Shown: positions 1 to 9,941, counted from the stretch's first letter. The stretch: 64,000 bases of DNA from an uncultured Desulfovibrionaceae bacterium (GCA_944325195.1 CALUZB010000004.1:310001-374000); one strand, 5' to 3'. The notes: generated by a model from the letters alone, not told the origin. Numbers and translations are program-made.

Positions 1-2211
1 TTCCCCGGGCCGGGCCTTCACCAGGCTGGAAACAGCCGCGATTTCTTTCTTAAGCCCCTGCAAAATAGCCAAGCTGTTCAATCCAGTAGCTGCTTCAATG
101 CGCCGCACCCCTGCAGCAACGCCGCTTTCAGAAATAATAGTGAACAACCCCGCCTGCCCGGTTCTGCTCAGGTGCGTTCCACCGCAAAGCTCCATGCTTT
201 CCCCGGGCACTTCCACCACCCTGACCATATCGCCATATTTATCCTCAAACAGACCGATGGCGCCTCTGGCCTTGGCTTCGTCCATTGTGCAGACTTGAAC
301 TGTCAGGGGGATATCGGCCAGAATCATTCGGTTTACATCGTTTTCCACCTGCTCAAGCTCTTCCGGAGTTAAAGCGGAGATATGGGTGAAGTCGAAACGC
401 AGACGGGTTGGTGACACCAGCGAACCAGCCTGCTGCACATGTCCGCCCAAAGCCCGGCGTAAAGCCGCATGGAGCAGATGAGTGCAGGTATGGTTACGGG
501 CCACGGCCTGGCGTTCACCCGCCCCGACTTTCATCTCGGCTTCCTGATCAAGCAGCACTTCCCCATCCGCCACTTCAATATGATGCACAATCAGGTTCGG
601 TGAGGGCTTGAGCGTATCAAGCACCAAGGCGGTACCGGTGGAAGTTCTGATGCTTCCCAAATCACCGGTCTGCCCACCGGATTCTCCATAAAACGGTGTC
701 TGTCCGGTAACAATATAGCCTTTTTGCCCTTCCTTTAAACTATCGGCAAATCCGGCGTCCGCATCCAACAGGGTGATGATCCGGGAATTCGCTTCCAGAC
801 ACTCGTAGCCAATGAATTGGGACTCCAACCCATCTTCCAGCAACTTGGCGAAACGGCCGGCAATGTCCACTTCTCCGGAACCTTTCCAGTTGGCTTTGGC
901 CCGCTCTTTCTGCTCGGACATCAGGCGGTCGAACGATTCAGCGTCCACACCCAAACCTGCAAGCTCTGCGATATCGTTAACAATGTCTATGGGGAAGCCG
1001 TAAGTATCGTACAGGCGGAAAGCGTCTTCCCCGGAAACCATGGTGTCGCCGTTCTTTTTGAGATTTGCAATTACTTCTTCCAAGAGGCCCAGGCCTTTGT
1101 CCAATGTGCGCTCAAAGCGCTCCTCTTCTTCCCGCACCACCCGGGACATGAATTCCTGATTTGCCTTCAGCTCCGGGTAATCGTCGCCCATACATTCCAC
1201 TACTTTAAGGGCGGTTTTATACAGGAAGGGCTCTTTCAGATCGATCAGGCGGCCAAAGCGGTAGGCGCGGCGGATCAGGCGGCGCAGAACATAGCCGCGT
1301 CCTTCGTTGGAGGGCAGAATGCCATCGGTGATCATGAACGCCAAAGCCCGGCTGTGGTCGGCGATTACGCGCAGGGCAGTGTCGCCGTCGTCGGTATTGG
1401 GGTCACTCTTCTTGTAGGTCACACCCGCCAGTTTGCAGGTGTACTGGATAATTTCCTGGAACAGGTCTGTATCATAATTCGAGTATACCCCTTGACAGAC
1501 CGCAGCGGCGCGCTCCAGGCCAAGCCCGGTATCAATGCTGGGCTTAGGCAGATTTTCCCGGTGGCCGGGGGCGATCTGGTCGTATTGCATGAATACCAGG
1601 TTCCAGATTTCCAGGAAACGGTCGCAATCGCACTGTCCGATGCCGCAATTATCGCCGCATTTCATGTGTTCGCCCTGGTCGTAGAGAATTTCAGAGCAGG
1701 GACCGCAGGGACCGGTATCACCCATTGCCCAGAAGTTGTCTTTCTCGCCCAATTTATAGATCCGGTCACGGGTGAGCGGAGTGTTTTTCAGCCAAAGCTC
1801 AATCGCCTCATCATCGTCTTTAAATACAGTAGCGTAAAGACGGTCTTCCGGCAGCCTGAGGTATTTAGTCAGGAACTCCCAAGCGTATTTGATGGCATCA
1901 TCTTTAAAATAATCTCCAAAGGAGAAGTTGCCCATCATCTCGAAAAAAGTATGGTGGCGGGCCGTGCGTCCTACGTTTTCAAGGTCGTTGTGCTTGCCGC
2001 CAACCCGCAGGCATTTTTGGGCAGTGGTCGCTCTGGTATAGCCCGGTTTGTCTTGACCCAGGAAGACCCGCTTGAATTGCACCATACCGGCATTGGTAAA
2101 TAATAACGTGGGGTCGTCGCGGGGAATAAGCGACGATGAAACCACATGTTCGTGTCCGCGTTCTTTAAAAAACTGAATGAATAAACGCCGAATTTGATTG
2201 GCCGTCAACAC
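1..2211 (-). CDS. alaS: Alanyl-tRNA synthetase, 3' end cut by window edge
   Basis: Class II alanine-tRNA ligase, charging tRNA-Ala in the cytoplasm and editing mischarged Ser and Gly. The visible 737 codons hold the N-terminal aminoacylation domain, the tRNA-recognition region and the editing domain with its metal motif: HTCTH, then CGGTH further on. About 140 C-terminal residues (the C-Ala part) lie beyond the left edge, judging from the usual length near 880. I chose the GTG at 2211 because AGGAG sits seven bases before it; a TTG follows at once and is the alternative. It lies 77 bp downstream of recA on the same strand, so the two are probably co-transcribed, as is common in Desulfovibrio. 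A 428-codon open frame on the opposite strand is only a shadow of this gene. Confidence 0.97.
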   Translation of the reverse strand, partial: MLTANQIRRLFIQFFKERGHEHVVSSSLIPRDDPTLLFTNAGMVQFKRVFLGQDKPGYTRATTAQKCLRVGGKHNDLENVGRTARHHTFFEMMGNFSFGDYFKDDAIKYAWEFLTKYLRLPEDRLYATVFKDDDEAIELWLKNTPLTRDRIYKLGEKDNFWAMGDTGPCGPCSEILYDQGEHMKCGDNCGIGQCDCDRFLEIWNLVFMQYDQIAPGHRENLPKPSIDTGLGLERAAAVCQGVYSNYDTDLFQEIIQYTCKLAGVTYKKSDPNTDDGDTALRVIADHSRALAFMITDGILPSNEGRGYVLRRLIRRAYRFGRLIDLKEPFLYKTALKVVECMGDDYPELKANQEFMSRVVREEEERFERTLDKGLGLLEEVIANLKKNGDTMVSGEDAFRLYDTYGFPIDIVNDIAELAGLGVDAESFDRLMSEQKERAKANWKGSGEVDIAGRFAKLLEDGLESQFIGYECLEANSRIITLLDADAGFADSLKEGQKGYIVTGQTPFYGESGGQTGDLGSIRTSTGTALVLDTLKPSPNLIVHHIEVADGEVLLDQEAEMKVGAGERQAVARNHTCTHLLHAALRRALGGHVQQAGSLVSPTRLRFDFTHISALTPEELEQVENDVNRMILADIPLTVQVCTMDEAKARGAIGLFEDKYGDMVRVVEVPGESMELCGGTHLSRTGQAGLFTIISESGVAAGVRRIEAATGLNSLAILQGLKKEIAAVSSLVKARPGE

Positions 2212-2288
2212 TTTAAATCTCCTGCCGGAATAATCCGCTTAAAGTCTTAATTGCACGCCTTAAACGGGCGAAATATAACTCAGCCTGC

Positions 2289-3452
2289 CTATTCCACAAG
2301 CTGCTCGTCCTCTGACAACTCGGGGATGAAATCTTCCATAGCGGGAGTTTCTTCCAAAATCTGCTCACCCGGCATTTGAGCTTCCGGAACAGTTTCAACA
2401 TTAGTGGCTTTATCCGGATTGATGCCCAAGTGCTCCAGCAGTTTTTGTTCAATCTGCTCTTTTATTTCCGGGTTTTCATCAAGCAGTGCGCGCACGTTTT
2501 CTTTGCCCTGACCGAGTTTTTCTTTGCCGAACGCAAACCACGCCCCGCTTTTATCCACTATTCCGGCATCAACCGCCATATCAATGATTTCACTGGTACG
2601 GGAAATGCCTGTTCCATAAATAATATCAAAAACGCCTTCACGGAAGGGCGGCGCCATTTTATTTTTAACGACTTTTACCCGGCATTTTATCCCGTAAGAC
2701 TCTTCCTTGTCTTTAAGGGTGAGGATACGCCTGATGTCCAGGCGAATTGAGCTGTAAAATTTCAGCGCCTGCCCCCCGGATGTGGTTTCGGGACTGGCTC
2801 CGTAACCCATGGTGCCGATTTTCATTCGGATTTGGTTAATGAAAATCACCGCTGTGCGTGATTTGTGAATGGTGCCCGTCAGTTTGCGTAAAGCATGCGA
2901 CATCAAACGAGCCTGTCCGCCCACCTGGGTTTCGCCCATGGCGCCCTCAAGTTCTGCCTGTGGAATGAGTGCAGCAACCGAGTCGATAACCACGGCGTCC
3001 ACTGCTCCGGAGCGTACCAGCATATCAGAAATTTCCAACGCCTGTTCGCCGTAATCCGGCTGCGAGACTAAAAGTTCTTCAGTGTTGATGCCCAGACGTC
3101 TGGCATAAGCAACATCCAGCGCGTGCTCTGCATCAATAAAAGCCACAACTCCACCCAGCTTCTGGGCTTCGGCCAGGATATGCAAGGCAAGAGTGGTTTT
3201 ACCGGACGACTCCGGGCCATAGATTTCGGTAATTCTGCCCCGGGGTATGCCGCCGATGCCAAGGGCCAGATCCAAACCGATTGAGCCGGTGGGAATAACC
3301 GGTACATGCACATGCGCATCATCTGACAAACGCATGATTGAACCTTGGCCATACTTGCGTTCTATGGTTCCAAGTGCCGTATTCAAGGCTTCCAGGCGCA
3401 TTTCTTCAGGGGTGAGCCCGCGTTTTTTCGTCGCCGGTACAGGCTTTGACAT
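2289..3452 (-). CDS. recA: Recombinase RecA
   Basis: DNA strand-exchange ATPase of homologous recombination and co-protease for LexA in the SOS response. The 387-residue protein has Walker A GPESSGKT at residues 79-86, Walker B (VVIDSVAAL), and the conserved L2 region around [10 protein letters not shown]. The acidic C-terminal tail (PELSEDEQ) is typical. The start at 3452 ([10 protein letters not shown]) has GGAG six bases upstream; a longer frame reaching 3551 lacks such a site and adds 33 residues unlike RecA. It precedes alaS. A 19-bp palindrome about 120 bases upstream is a candidate LexA site. Confidence 0.98.
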   Translation of the reverse strand: MSKPVPATKKRGLTPEEMRLEALNTALGTIERKYGQGSIMRLSDDAHVHVPVIPTGSIGLDLALGIGGIPRGRITEIYGPESSGKTTLALHILAEAQKLGGVVAFIDAEHALDVAYARRLGINTEELLVSQPDYGEQALEISDMLVRSGAVDAVVIDSVAALIPQAELEGAMGETQVGGQARLMSHALRKLTGTIHKSRTAVIFINQIRMKIGTMGYGASPETTSGGQALKFYSSIRLDIRRILTLKDKEESYGIKCRVKVVKNKMAPPFREGVFDIIYGTGISRTSEIIDMAVDAGIVDKSGAWFAFGKEKLGQGKENVRALLDENPEIKEQIEQKLLEHLGINPDKATNVETVPEAQMPGEQILEETPAMEDFIPELSEDEQLVE

Positions 3453-3573
3453 TTTAATCTCCAGTTTTTGCAGTGCACCGTCGGCACACTCTCGGCGTTG
3501 CCAACATAATAATTTCGCAAGGGTCATACCATGTTCCATTTGGTTCAGCAAGCAACTCAGGCAAGATAAAAAA

Positions 3574-3592
3574 TACTAGAAATTTTCTAGTA
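3574..3592. promoter_or_regulatory. Perfect palindrome upstream of recA, candidate LexA operator
   Basis: TACTAGAAA and TTTCTAGTA flank a single central base, a perfect 9+1+9 dyad in an AT-rich stretch. It sits 121 bp before the recA start, where an SOS operator would be expected. It does not match the E. coli CTGT-N8-ACAG form, but LexA motifs differ strongly between phyla. Assignment to LexA is inference. It could also serve the divergent helix-turn-helix gene at 3856. The rest of 3453-3855 is AT-rich with no gene. Confidence 0.55.
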
Positions 3593-3712
3593 AAAGTTTA
3601 AACTGCTTAAAATTGTATTAAATTCAGCAATACTCATTCTGATTGACAGATGGTGATTACTATATAGTTATGCCGGGCTTGGTGGATGTCAGCTTAAATC
3701 AGTTAATTAATA

Positions 3713-3742
3713 TTGACACGAGTTGATTATAGATGCTATTAA
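3713..3742 (+). promoter_or_regulatory. Candidate sigma-70 promoter for the HTH gene
   Basis: TTGACA at 3713-3718 and TATTAA at 3737-3742 are separated by 18 bases, facing the gene at 3856. A second TTGACA at 3643 has only 14 bases before TATAGT and fits less well. Called from the sequence pattern alone. Confidence 0.4.
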
Positions 3743-3855
3743 TAAGTTTATTTATAATGGAGTGTAGTCAGTTGAATTGTTTGAGCGTAATTAATAAATA
3801 AGGAGCTGCAAGGTAAGCGGTCATGAACTTTAATCCATAGCCTGCTTGAAAAGCC

Positions 3856-4182
3856 ATGCTGAAAACAACCTATACACTCAGTGAAGCCGCAGATTTGCTT
3901 TCCTGCCATAAAGAAACATTGCGCCGGGCGATTATGGACGGCCAACTGCAAGCGGCTCGCTTGGGAAGAGGTTGGCGTATATCGCGCATCGACTTGGAAG
4001 CTTTCTGGGCGTCCAAGGGCGGTGGCGAACTGTTTCCCCGCGATGAACCGGTAATTACCCGGCGTGAGGAAACGGAGCTTTCTGAACTCAGGAAGACAGG
4101 CAAGCGGGGAAAAAAAAACGCTCCAAACCAACTGCTTTTGCCGACAGGTCCGTTTGATAACAACGGAACGTCAACGGTGTAG
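3856..4182 (+). CDS. Excisionase/MerR-like helix-turn-helix protein
   Basis: A 108-residue protein whose first 55 residues form a typical HTH_17 (excisionase-type winged helix) domain: TLSEAADLLSCHKETLRRAI, then GRGWRISRIDLEAFWASK. The rest is charged and low in complexity (RKTGKRGKKN), perhaps a DNA-contacting or flexible tail. Proteins of this family act as excisionases in mobile elements or as small transcription factors. No integrase, recombinase or attachment repeat is near, so a regulatory role is more likely. The ATG at 3856 lacks a clear ribosome binding site. It is divergent from recA. Confidence 0.75.
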   Translation: MLKTTYTLSEAADLLSCHKETLRRAIMDGQLQAARLGRGWRISRIDLEAFWASKGGGELFPRDEPVITRREETELSELRKTGKRGKKNAPNQLLLPTGPFDNNGTSTV

Positions 4183-4521
4183 AGGTTGCTTATGTTTCCC
4201 GGCCTCTAGGCAGATTTGTTTTAAAAATACACAGCTTCAAAGTTTTTGCAGTCTAAAGGTTACCGATTTTTATCCGTTAAAGAATCTGGAACCTGTTCGC
4301 CGGAGCATTTGACTTTTAAGTTGGCGCCTGACAAATATCAGGCATTGCGGCGGCAAGCTGCAGCGCACAAGTGGAATTGGCTGGTCTTATGCTTCTCACG
4401 TCGTAATTGAGCCGATTTGCAGGCTCTTTGCCGTAATACAGACAAAAACAGCCGGTCCGGGGTTTTAAACTGTGTAGTCTCATGATACAAATATACTGCC
4501 GCGCGGGCAGGAGGGCATATT
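4183..4521. other. Intergenic stretch, nothing recognised
   Basis: 339 bp between two plus-strand genes. I see no RNA gene, repeat or mobile-element remnant. The only clear signal is AGGAGG at 4509-4514, the ribosome binding site of the next gene. Confidence 0.5.
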
Positions 4522-4908
4522 ATGTCACATTATTCTGGTGAGAGTATGGATTTGATAGTACTTGCCAATGACCATGGTGGGGAACTTCAGTTCAGAGGGC
4601 GCATCTTTTCCGAGTGTTCCTATTACGATGAAGAAACCAACTCCATTACCAGGCAGCGTCTTTACGTAACTGATAAAGGCGAACAGGTTTACTATATAGC
4701 AACCGGAAGCGGACAGGCCAAAGAGCGCAGAGCGTATCTTTTGCGGATTGACGGTGAAAATTGCGTGATTAATAACGGGTTACTTGAAATAACGTTGCGC
4801 ACAGATTTGTTGCTGGCCAGCATGCGTACCCTGTGCGGATTTAACGAGGGGTGCAGCGCCGACCTGTTAAAATCGCTGGAGGATACGCTTAAAGCAGCGA
4901 ATGTTTGA
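4522..4908 (+). CDS. Unrecognised 128-residue protein
   Basis: Start ATG at 4522 preceded by AGGAGG with seven bases spacing, so translation is likely. No signal peptide or membrane segment. The sequence is acidic, with a central region rich in beta-strand-like stretches (ENCVINNGLLEITLRTDLLL) and a tail beginning ADLLKSLEDTLKAANV that looks helical. I do not recognise the family. It is followed on the same strand by a possible 55-codon frame and by another unknown protein at 5175, which may form an operon. Confidence 0.7.
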   Translation: MSHYSGESMDLIVLANDHGGELQFRGRIFSECSYYDEETNSITRQRLYVTDKGEQVYYIATGSGQAKERRAYLLRIDGENCVINNGLLEITLRTDLLLASMRTLCGFNEGCSADLLKSLEDTLKAANV

Positions 4909-4945
4909 TGAGCTGAAGACTTGGAGCATTTCACTTTAAAGCCGA

Positions 4946-5113
4946 ATGCTTTTTAATTGTGAGAACGGCCGTCCGCGCCCGGAGCAAGTAACACCACAGT
5001 TTCGGCAAAGCTTGGTGGAAACGCACACTGAAAGGATGTATAGCTCCAAAAACAAGCTGCTTCGGTTCTTTTTAGGGCAGGAATATCTCCTTAAATTGCA
5101 GGACGCTTTATAG
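4946..5113 (+). CDS. Possible small protein, 55 residues
   Basis: An ATG-to-TAG frame of 55 codons between two unknown genes on the same strand. The product would be basic (RPRPEQVTPQFRQ; SSKNKLLRFFLGQEYLLKL). There is no strong ribosome binding site, only AAAG upstream, and a frame of this length arises by chance fairly often. Listed because of its position and protein-like composition. Confidence 0.25.
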   Translation: MLFNCENGRPRPEQVTPQFRQSLVETHTERMYSSKNKLLRFFLGQEYLLKLQDAL

Positions 5114-5174
5114 TGCTGATGTTGCTGAAGCGCCCTGCATGGCGTCTGTCGGGCCATATCGGGGGCGATTAATT

Positions 5175-5915
5175 ATGGTGCAGGCAAGGGATGTTGATCT
5201 CAGCCAGATCGATGTGGCGGGTTTGGCTGCGTTTTGGTTGACTTTGAAAAAGATGATCGGCAGCGGAAAAAATTTTAAGCCGTTACAGCAGGAAGCGGAG
5301 TATGTTGCCGATCCGTTTGTGCGTCATCTATTGGATATTTGCTTTGGCGATATTGAAGAGCCGCGGATCAGAATTCTGGCTAAGGCCAAAGCGGATACCT
5401 TGCTCTCTGATAAGGCTAGGCGTTTCGACCTGATGCGGGTGTGCCTATTGGATATGCTCAATCTGGAAAATCCACACCGCACTTTGGCTAAAATGATGGC
5501 GCAGTACACGCAATCTCCGGCCACAGGAGCGACTGTTCTGAAACGCGCCCAAGCACTTTTGCGTTTGAAGCCCCAAGATGAAAATGCGGCGGGGCGGTTT
5601 GATGTGTCCGATCATCTGCCGGATGAGGCCTTGGTCACACGCTTAATTTTTTACAGTCTGCTGGTGCGGCATAAAGATAAAATGGCCTGTCAGGAATATG
5701 TTCCGCTGGTCAGCTCGCATTTCTTCCGGGATGGGCTGGCGTTGATCATCGATGGATTTGAAGAGCCGTTTGTGCGCCGTTGGCTGCGGGTGCACCGGCA
5801 GGCAAGTCTTGATGACGCCGCTCACAAAATGCAGATGTGCACGGAGCTTGCCCTGGGGATCCGCGCCAGATTTGAATATTCTGATATGGAGCGCATCGCC
5901 AGATCATTTTTATAG
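5175..5915 (+). CDS. Unrecognised 246-residue protein
   Basis: A soluble, mostly helical, charged protein. Two stretches echo each other: FVRHLLDICFGDIEEPRIR near the N terminus and LALIIDGFEEPFVRRWLRVH near the C terminus, suggesting a repeated helical unit. No known motif, signal peptide or membrane segment. I place the start at 5175 (MVQARDVDL) because GGGGG lies eleven bases before it; an ATG at 5139 has no ribosome binding site. It follows the unknown gene at 4522, and the pair may be lineage-specific. Confidence 0.7.
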   Translation: MVQARDVDLSQIDVAGLAAFWLTLKKMIGSGKNFKPLQQEAEYVADPFVRHLLDICFGDIEEPRIRILAKAKADTLLSDKARRFDLMRVCLLDMLNLENPHRTLAKMMAQYTQSPATGATVLKRAQALLRLKPQDENAAGRFDVSDHLPDEALVTRLIFYSLLVRHKDKMACQEYVPLVSSHFFRDGLALIIDGFEEPFVRRWLRVHRQASLDDAAHKMQMCTELALGIRARFEYSDMERIARSFL

Positions 5916-6302
5916 CTCTTGGCTGTGATCAAGTAACATTCAAGATAAATATATATAGTGCAACGTTGCGTGACAGACTTTTTGCTTTTTGAACCTTTGA
6001 ATAATCCGTTTGCATGCTGGTTTGCAATTGAGCCTGGTGCTATGTGATTTCGCCCCGCCGGTGCCGTTACTCTGGCGGAATAGCCGGCGGCTTGTATGCT
6101 GGAGACTGATAAGAATTGCTGTGCATAAAAAGCCTTCACTACATGGGCAACTTCTTACTGAGTTCCATTCAAAATAATTAGTCAAACAAACCTGGCCTAT
6201 TTACAAAAATGGCGCGGTCGTTTGGTATGACGCGCGCCGCATCATTAGATGTTAGAGGATTCTATCGTAGAATAGACTATTTTTAGTCACTCGCTTGATA
6301 AG
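5916..6302. other. Intergenic stretch between convergent genes
   Basis: 387 bp between a plus-strand and a minus-strand gene end. A short dyad ATTCTA-TCG-TAGAAT lies near 6260-6275, close to the end of the minus-strand gene, but it is AT-rich and not a convincing terminator. Nothing else recognised. Confidence 0.5.
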
Positions 6303-6944
6303 CTACTCACAGCTTCGAATAAAATTTGTGAGAGTAATTTTCTCTCTCTTAGGCAATGGTATTCCATCTTTTTGAGCTGCTTCCTTACATTTGAGGAAGT
6401 AGGCCATGTTTCTTGCCAGTATACGCATTGTTTGCAGACCTTCATGGTCCTGCTTAACGTCATCGGCATTTGCACCATGAACCATATTCCAGTATTGAGA
6501 TGAAATAATGGGCATTTGTACCAGTGTAAAGTATTTATTGAGCTGATCGAAGGTGGCGGTAGTTCCGGCGCGTCTGGCCGATACCACCGCGGCAGCCGGT
6601 TTCAGATAGAAAACATCGTGTCCGCCGTTCATTCCTGCATAAAAAGCACGATCCATAAAAGATGTCATCGCACCGCCAACAGCCGCCCAATGGACAGGAG
6701 AACCGAAAACATAGCCATCAAATTCGCCGGCTATTTCCAGAAATTCATTGACTCTGTCCTTAAAAATACACCTTCCCAGCGTGACACATTTTTTACAGTC
6801 AATACAGCCTGCAAGGGGTTTGATACCAATCCAGAACATAGTTGTTTCTATGCCTTCCTGCTCAAGTGTATTCTTTACTTCAGACAGAGCAGTATATGTG
6901 CAACCGTGCTCATGGGGACTTCCGTTCACAAGAATAACTTTCAT
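6303..6944 (-). CDS. Iron-sulfur flavoprotein, NAD(P)H-dependent FMN reductase family
   Basis: A 213-residue flavodoxin-fold protein starting MKVILVNGSPHEHGCT, with the phosphate-binding loop NGSPHEHG. Cysteines follow the pattern C-x2-C-x2-C-x5-C (GCIDCKKC...GRC), the [4Fe-4S] signature of iron-sulfur flavoproteins. It probably passes electrons between ferredoxin or NAD(P)H and a small acceptor in the cytoplasm. GGAG sits seven bases before the ATG. It is the last gene of the AraC-headed block and lies 33 bp after the SDR gene. Local GC is clearly lower here than at the start of the block. Confidence 0.88.
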   Translation of the reverse strand: MKVILVNGSPHEHGCTYTALSEVKNTLEQEGIETTMFWIGIKPLAGCIDCKKCVTLGRCIFKDRVNEFLEIAGEFDGYVFGSPVHWAAVGGAMTSFMDRAFYAGMNGGHDVFYLKPAAAVVSARRAGTTATFDQLNKYFTLVQMPIISSQYWNMVHGANADDVKQDHEGLQTMRILARNMAYFLKCKEAAQKDGIPLPKREKITLTNFIRSCE

Positions 6945-6977
6945 CGCGTTTCTCCATTTATCGTGTTGTCCATAGAG

Positions 6978-7811
6978 TTATATATCTGTTTGAATGCTGA
7001 GGTCTTTCCATTTTGCGACTTCCTCAGCGCGTGACGCAAAAACTTTCTCAGCAAGTTGAACGGCAATGGAGCCGAGCAGAAGACGAAAAGGACTTTCCTT
7101 GCCTTCAACAGCTTTAATGATGACTTCAGCGGCTTTATTGTTATCTCCCCAACCATTTATTACAGAGTCTTCAAGATTTTTAATTCTGACTTTCCGTTTT
7201 CCTGCTGTATTCTGATAGTCTTCTATATTGTGTTCGTTGATTGCAATGGAGCGATAGAAAAAATCCGTCTTAAACGGTCCTGGCTCTACTACCATGACTT
7301 TTATGCCCAATGGATTTACTTCTTTTCTAAGACCATCAGACAGACCTTCGACAGCACATTTTGAGGCTCCGTAAAAAGCTGAGCCTTCAGCAGTGCTTAG
7401 CGCTGCTATGGAAGAAAAGTTGATAATGGTACCTTTTCTTTGTTCCCGCATATACGGCAGGACATGTTGTATCATGCGGATAGTGCCGAAGAAGTTTGTC
7501 TCAAATTGCTCTCTGATTTCTTTAAAAGAGCATTCTTCCACGGCCCCACGCAGGCAGTAGCCGGCATTATTGACCAGTACGTCAATTTTACCAAAGTGTT
7601 CAATCCCCTTTGTTATGGCAGTCTTAACTTCATCTTCTTTCGTAACATCTAATTGCAGAGGCAAAGCCGTTTGCGGAAAGCTTTTTCCGAATAGTTGCAC
7701 GGTTTCAAGGTTTCTGGCCGTAACAATTGCCTGATCTCCATGTTCAAGAACCGCTTTTGCCAAGCTTTTTCCAAGCCCGGAAGAACAGCCTGTAATCAAC
7801 CACGTATTCAT
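6978..7811 (-). CDS. Short-chain dehydrogenase/reductase
   Basis: Classical SDR of 277 residues. The cofactor motif TGCSSGLG is at residues 7-14, NNAG at 81-84, catalytic Ser in NFSS (133-134), and YGASK gives Tyr147 and Lys151. Arg32 and Asn34 after the second strand (TARNLE) suit NADP(H). The substrate is unknown; the closest general pattern is the SDR group annotated as oxidoreductases or short-chain dehydrogenases of aldehydes and ketones. The start lies four bases after the preceding hydrolase stop, so translation is probably coupled. A sample of the gene (7201-7260) is only 38% GC. Confidence 0.9.
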   Translation of the reverse strand: MNTWLITGCSSGLGKSLAKAVLEHGDQAIVTARNLETVQLFGKSFPQTALPLQLDVTKEDEVKTAITKGIEHFGKIDVLVNNAGYCLRGAVEECSFKEIREQFETNFFGTIRMIQHVLPYMREQRKGTIINFSSIAALSTAEGSAFYGASKCAVEGLSDGLRKEVNPLGIKVMVVEPGPFKTDFFYRSIAINEHNIEDYQNTAGKRKVRIKNLEDSVINGWGDNNKAAEVIIKAVEGKESPFRLLLGSIAVQLAEKVFASRAEEVAKWKDLSIQTDI

Positions 7812-7815
7812 TGTG

Positions 7816-8898
7816 TCAATCCACCCTCTTTTCTTTTAACCACTGTGACAGGATATCAGCTACCTTGAGATTATTCCGATCAGAAAAGGGGAAATGAGTA
7901 TTCCCATGAATTCCTATTTCCGGAAGATGTACCACAACAGCATCGCCGCCATGCCGGTTCACGGTGTCTGCCCATAGCTTTGCCATACTCACGGCTGCAC
8001 GCCAGTAGTCCTGATGCGGCTCTGATACAGGTTGTTCAGGGATGTTGTCGCCATAATAGATGACGATGGGTATGCGTGTCAAAGCCTTGAATTGTTCCAG
8101 CGGAATTTCAGCAGCCGTGAGCGGACCAAAAGAACTGGCGTTGGGGATCGGTTCCGGAAGCTCGCCTTTGGGAAAAACGAAACCGCTGCCGGGTTCATAG
8201 GCCACGACTGCCCGTACATTTTTGCTTTTCATTGCCGTCAGCCAGCCGGGGCCGCCACCCTGGGAGTGCGTAACCAAAATGCCTGGACCGATTTGCTCGA
8301 ATACAGCAGTCATAGCATCGGAAACAACCTCGGCGTCATATGGACCGGTATTTGGCGTCATCTGGCGGAAGAACTGGTTCAATGATTTGTCGCCTTGGGC
8401 AAACTGCGTTCCTTTGAAAAAGTCCGGCCATATTCCGAGCCGGAACTGCCCGAACCAGAACTGTTCGTCAGGAGTAGCCTCAACTGTGGCGGAAATGGTG
8501 CTGCGCCCGGCGTCGCCGCGCCTGGGTTGATCTACCAGGTAAACACCGAATCCGCGGTGCAGAAAAATATTTTGAAACCCCTCCCGTCCATCGGGAGTAC
8601 TTTCCCACGTCTTGGCGGACTGGCCCGCTCCGTGCAGAAAAACCAGAGGGTATTTTCTGGCATGTACCGGTACTTGATAGAATACATAGGCGTGGTCACC
8701 ATGCAATGTCTGTCCGGCTGCCTGGGGATTCAGCGGGTTATACGGTTCCTTTGCGGGAATGACTGTCCCCCCCGCGGCAAAACTTCCCTGCTCCTTGATG
8801 ACCAATGGCTTGGAAACTGTTTCATCAGCCATTGCGGCTGTCGCTGTGACAAGTCCAGCCGCAAGCAGTAACCCGGCAAGAAATGTTCTTGATTTCAT
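7816..8898 (-). CDS. Exported alpha/beta hydrolase
   Basis: 360 residues with a signal peptide ending AMA at 22-24. The alpha/beta-hydrolase fold shows the oxyanion segment FLHGAG (88-93), the nucleophile elbow THSQGG with Ser212, an acidic residue near YYGDN, and a late His in GIHGNTHF. The family includes esterases, lipases and amidases; the substrate cannot be read from the sequence. GAGGAG stands eight bases before the ATG. It is one of four exported hydrolases in this gene block. Confidence 0.88.
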   Translation of the reverse strand: MKSRTFLAGLLLAAGLVTATAAMADETVSKPLVIKEQGSFAAGGTVIPAKEPYNPLNPQAAGQTLHGDHAYVFYQVPVHARKYPLVFLHGAGQSAKTWESTPDGREGFQNIFLHRGFGVYLVDQPRRGDAGRSTISATVEATPDEQFWFGQFRLGIWPDFFKGTQFAQGDKSLNQFFRQMTPNTGPYDAEVVSDAMTAVFEQIGPGILVTHSQGGGPGWLTAMKSKNVRAVVAYEPGSGFVFPKGELPEPIPNASSFGPLTAAEIPLEQFKALTRIPIVIYYGDNIPEQPVSEPHQDYWRAAVSMAKLWADTVNRHGGDAVVVHLPEIGIHGNTHFPFSDRNNLKVADILSQWLKEKRVD

Positions 8899-8910
8899 CG
8901 GTGCTGCTCC

Positions 8911-9891
8911 TCATTTTTTCTTTGTTAATTGTTGTTCCCAGAAATGGACGGCATCCTCCAGCCAACCTTCGGCATCTGTACCCACACCTGTCCCGAAACC
9001 GTGACCGGCATGGTGATACAGGTGAAATTCCACTGTAATTCCGGCCCGTTTCAGAGCATTTATTCTCTGTTTCATCGTGTATGGACTGGCTATGGGGTCA
9101 TCGGAGCTGACCACGGCGAAGGTCGGCGGATCAGCTTTCGTGTAGCGGCTATGTCCTGTGTAGGCCATAACGACGGCGGCGGGACGTGGAAGATCATTTC
9201 CGCCAAAAGCCACGGCGCCATATGAACCCAAATCGGCCGCCATGCGCGCCCCGGCCGAGCCGCCCCATACGGAATAGCCCCGGGTGGACACATTCAGTTC
9301 TTCCGCATGGCGAAAAATCCAGGAAAGCGCGGCGGCCATGTCTTCATACGCCACTGTCGGATCGCCGGTACGGTATTGCAGGACAAAAGCGTTGTACCCC
9401 TTGCGGCTCAGCATGTCCGCTAATGGAAAGCCTTCATGCAGGGAACCTACATAGGCAAAACCGCCGCCCGGAAAAATCAGGGCAAAAGGTGCGCCCGGCT
9501 TCCCTCTGAAATAAAACAGCCCGGTGCGGGCGCGCTTTTGTTGCTCCTCATAAAAGCCGTAAAATACGGTCTCTCCAGCGGAAATGTCGGCGATCATACG
9601 ATTGACTGCCTGTAGGACGATATGCGGCTGCACATGGCTGTGCCAGGGCATGAGCCTGCTGACTTCGCGTAAGGGCAAGCTGCTTTGCGCATCCTGTTGT
9701 CTTGGAACCAGATGCTCCCCAAAACCGGTAAAAGCGGGATGATTCACCATATCAGATACGGTATCTGATTCTGTAAGCCGGGTATGTTCAGCCATGTCGC
9801 CCTCTGTATGGCCTCCCGCGTAAGGTACGGCCAAGGCAAAGAAAGTTGTTATTCCAACCGCTGAAAAGAGGATATGAAGCGGTTTTTTCAT
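8911..9891 (-). CDS. Exported alpha/beta hydrolase, carboxylesterase-like
   Basis: 326 residues from the ATG at 9891, which has GGAG six bases upstream; an upstream frame to 9945 would overlap the previous gene. The first 27 residues form a signal peptide (LHILFSAVGITTFFALAVPYA). PGGGF at 141-145 is an HGGG-like oxyanion loop, GGSAG at 210-214 gives the nucleophile Ser212, Asp264 (SSDDP) and His297 (HAGHGF) complete the triad. This is the arrangement of hormone-sensitive-lipase-like and BD-FAE esterases acting on acylated sugars or xenobiotic esters. It follows the aldo/keto reductase gene. Confidence 0.88.
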   Translation of the reverse strand: MKKPLHILFSAVGITTFFALAVPYAGGHTEGDMAEHTRLTESDTVSDMVNHPAFTGFGEHLVPRQQDAQSSLPLREVSRLMPWHSHVQPHIVLQAVNRMIADISAGETVFYGFYEEQQKRARTGLFYFRGKPGAPFALIFPGGGFAYVGSLHEGFPLADMLSRKGYNAFVLQYRTGDPTVAYEDMAAALSWIFRHAEELNVSTRGYSVWGGSAGARMAADLGSYGAVAFGGNDLPRPAAVVMAYTGHSRYTKADPPTFAVVSSDDPIASPYTMKQRINALKRAGITVEFHLYHHAGHGFGTGVGTDAEGWLEDAVHFWEQQLTKKK

Positions 9892-9941
9892 GAGTTTCTC
9901 CAAACAAGACGGAGGCGATTTTTTCACAGCAACATAGGCTT

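Noticed and set aside
817-2103. A 428-codon open frame on the plus strand
   Set aside because: It lies wholly inside alaS on the other strand; alaS has full-length family homology and a ribosome binding site, the plus frame has neither.
3856-4182. Excisionase of a mobile element
   Set aside because: No integrase, relaxase or attachment repeats in the neighbourhood, so a plain small DNA-binding protein is more likely.
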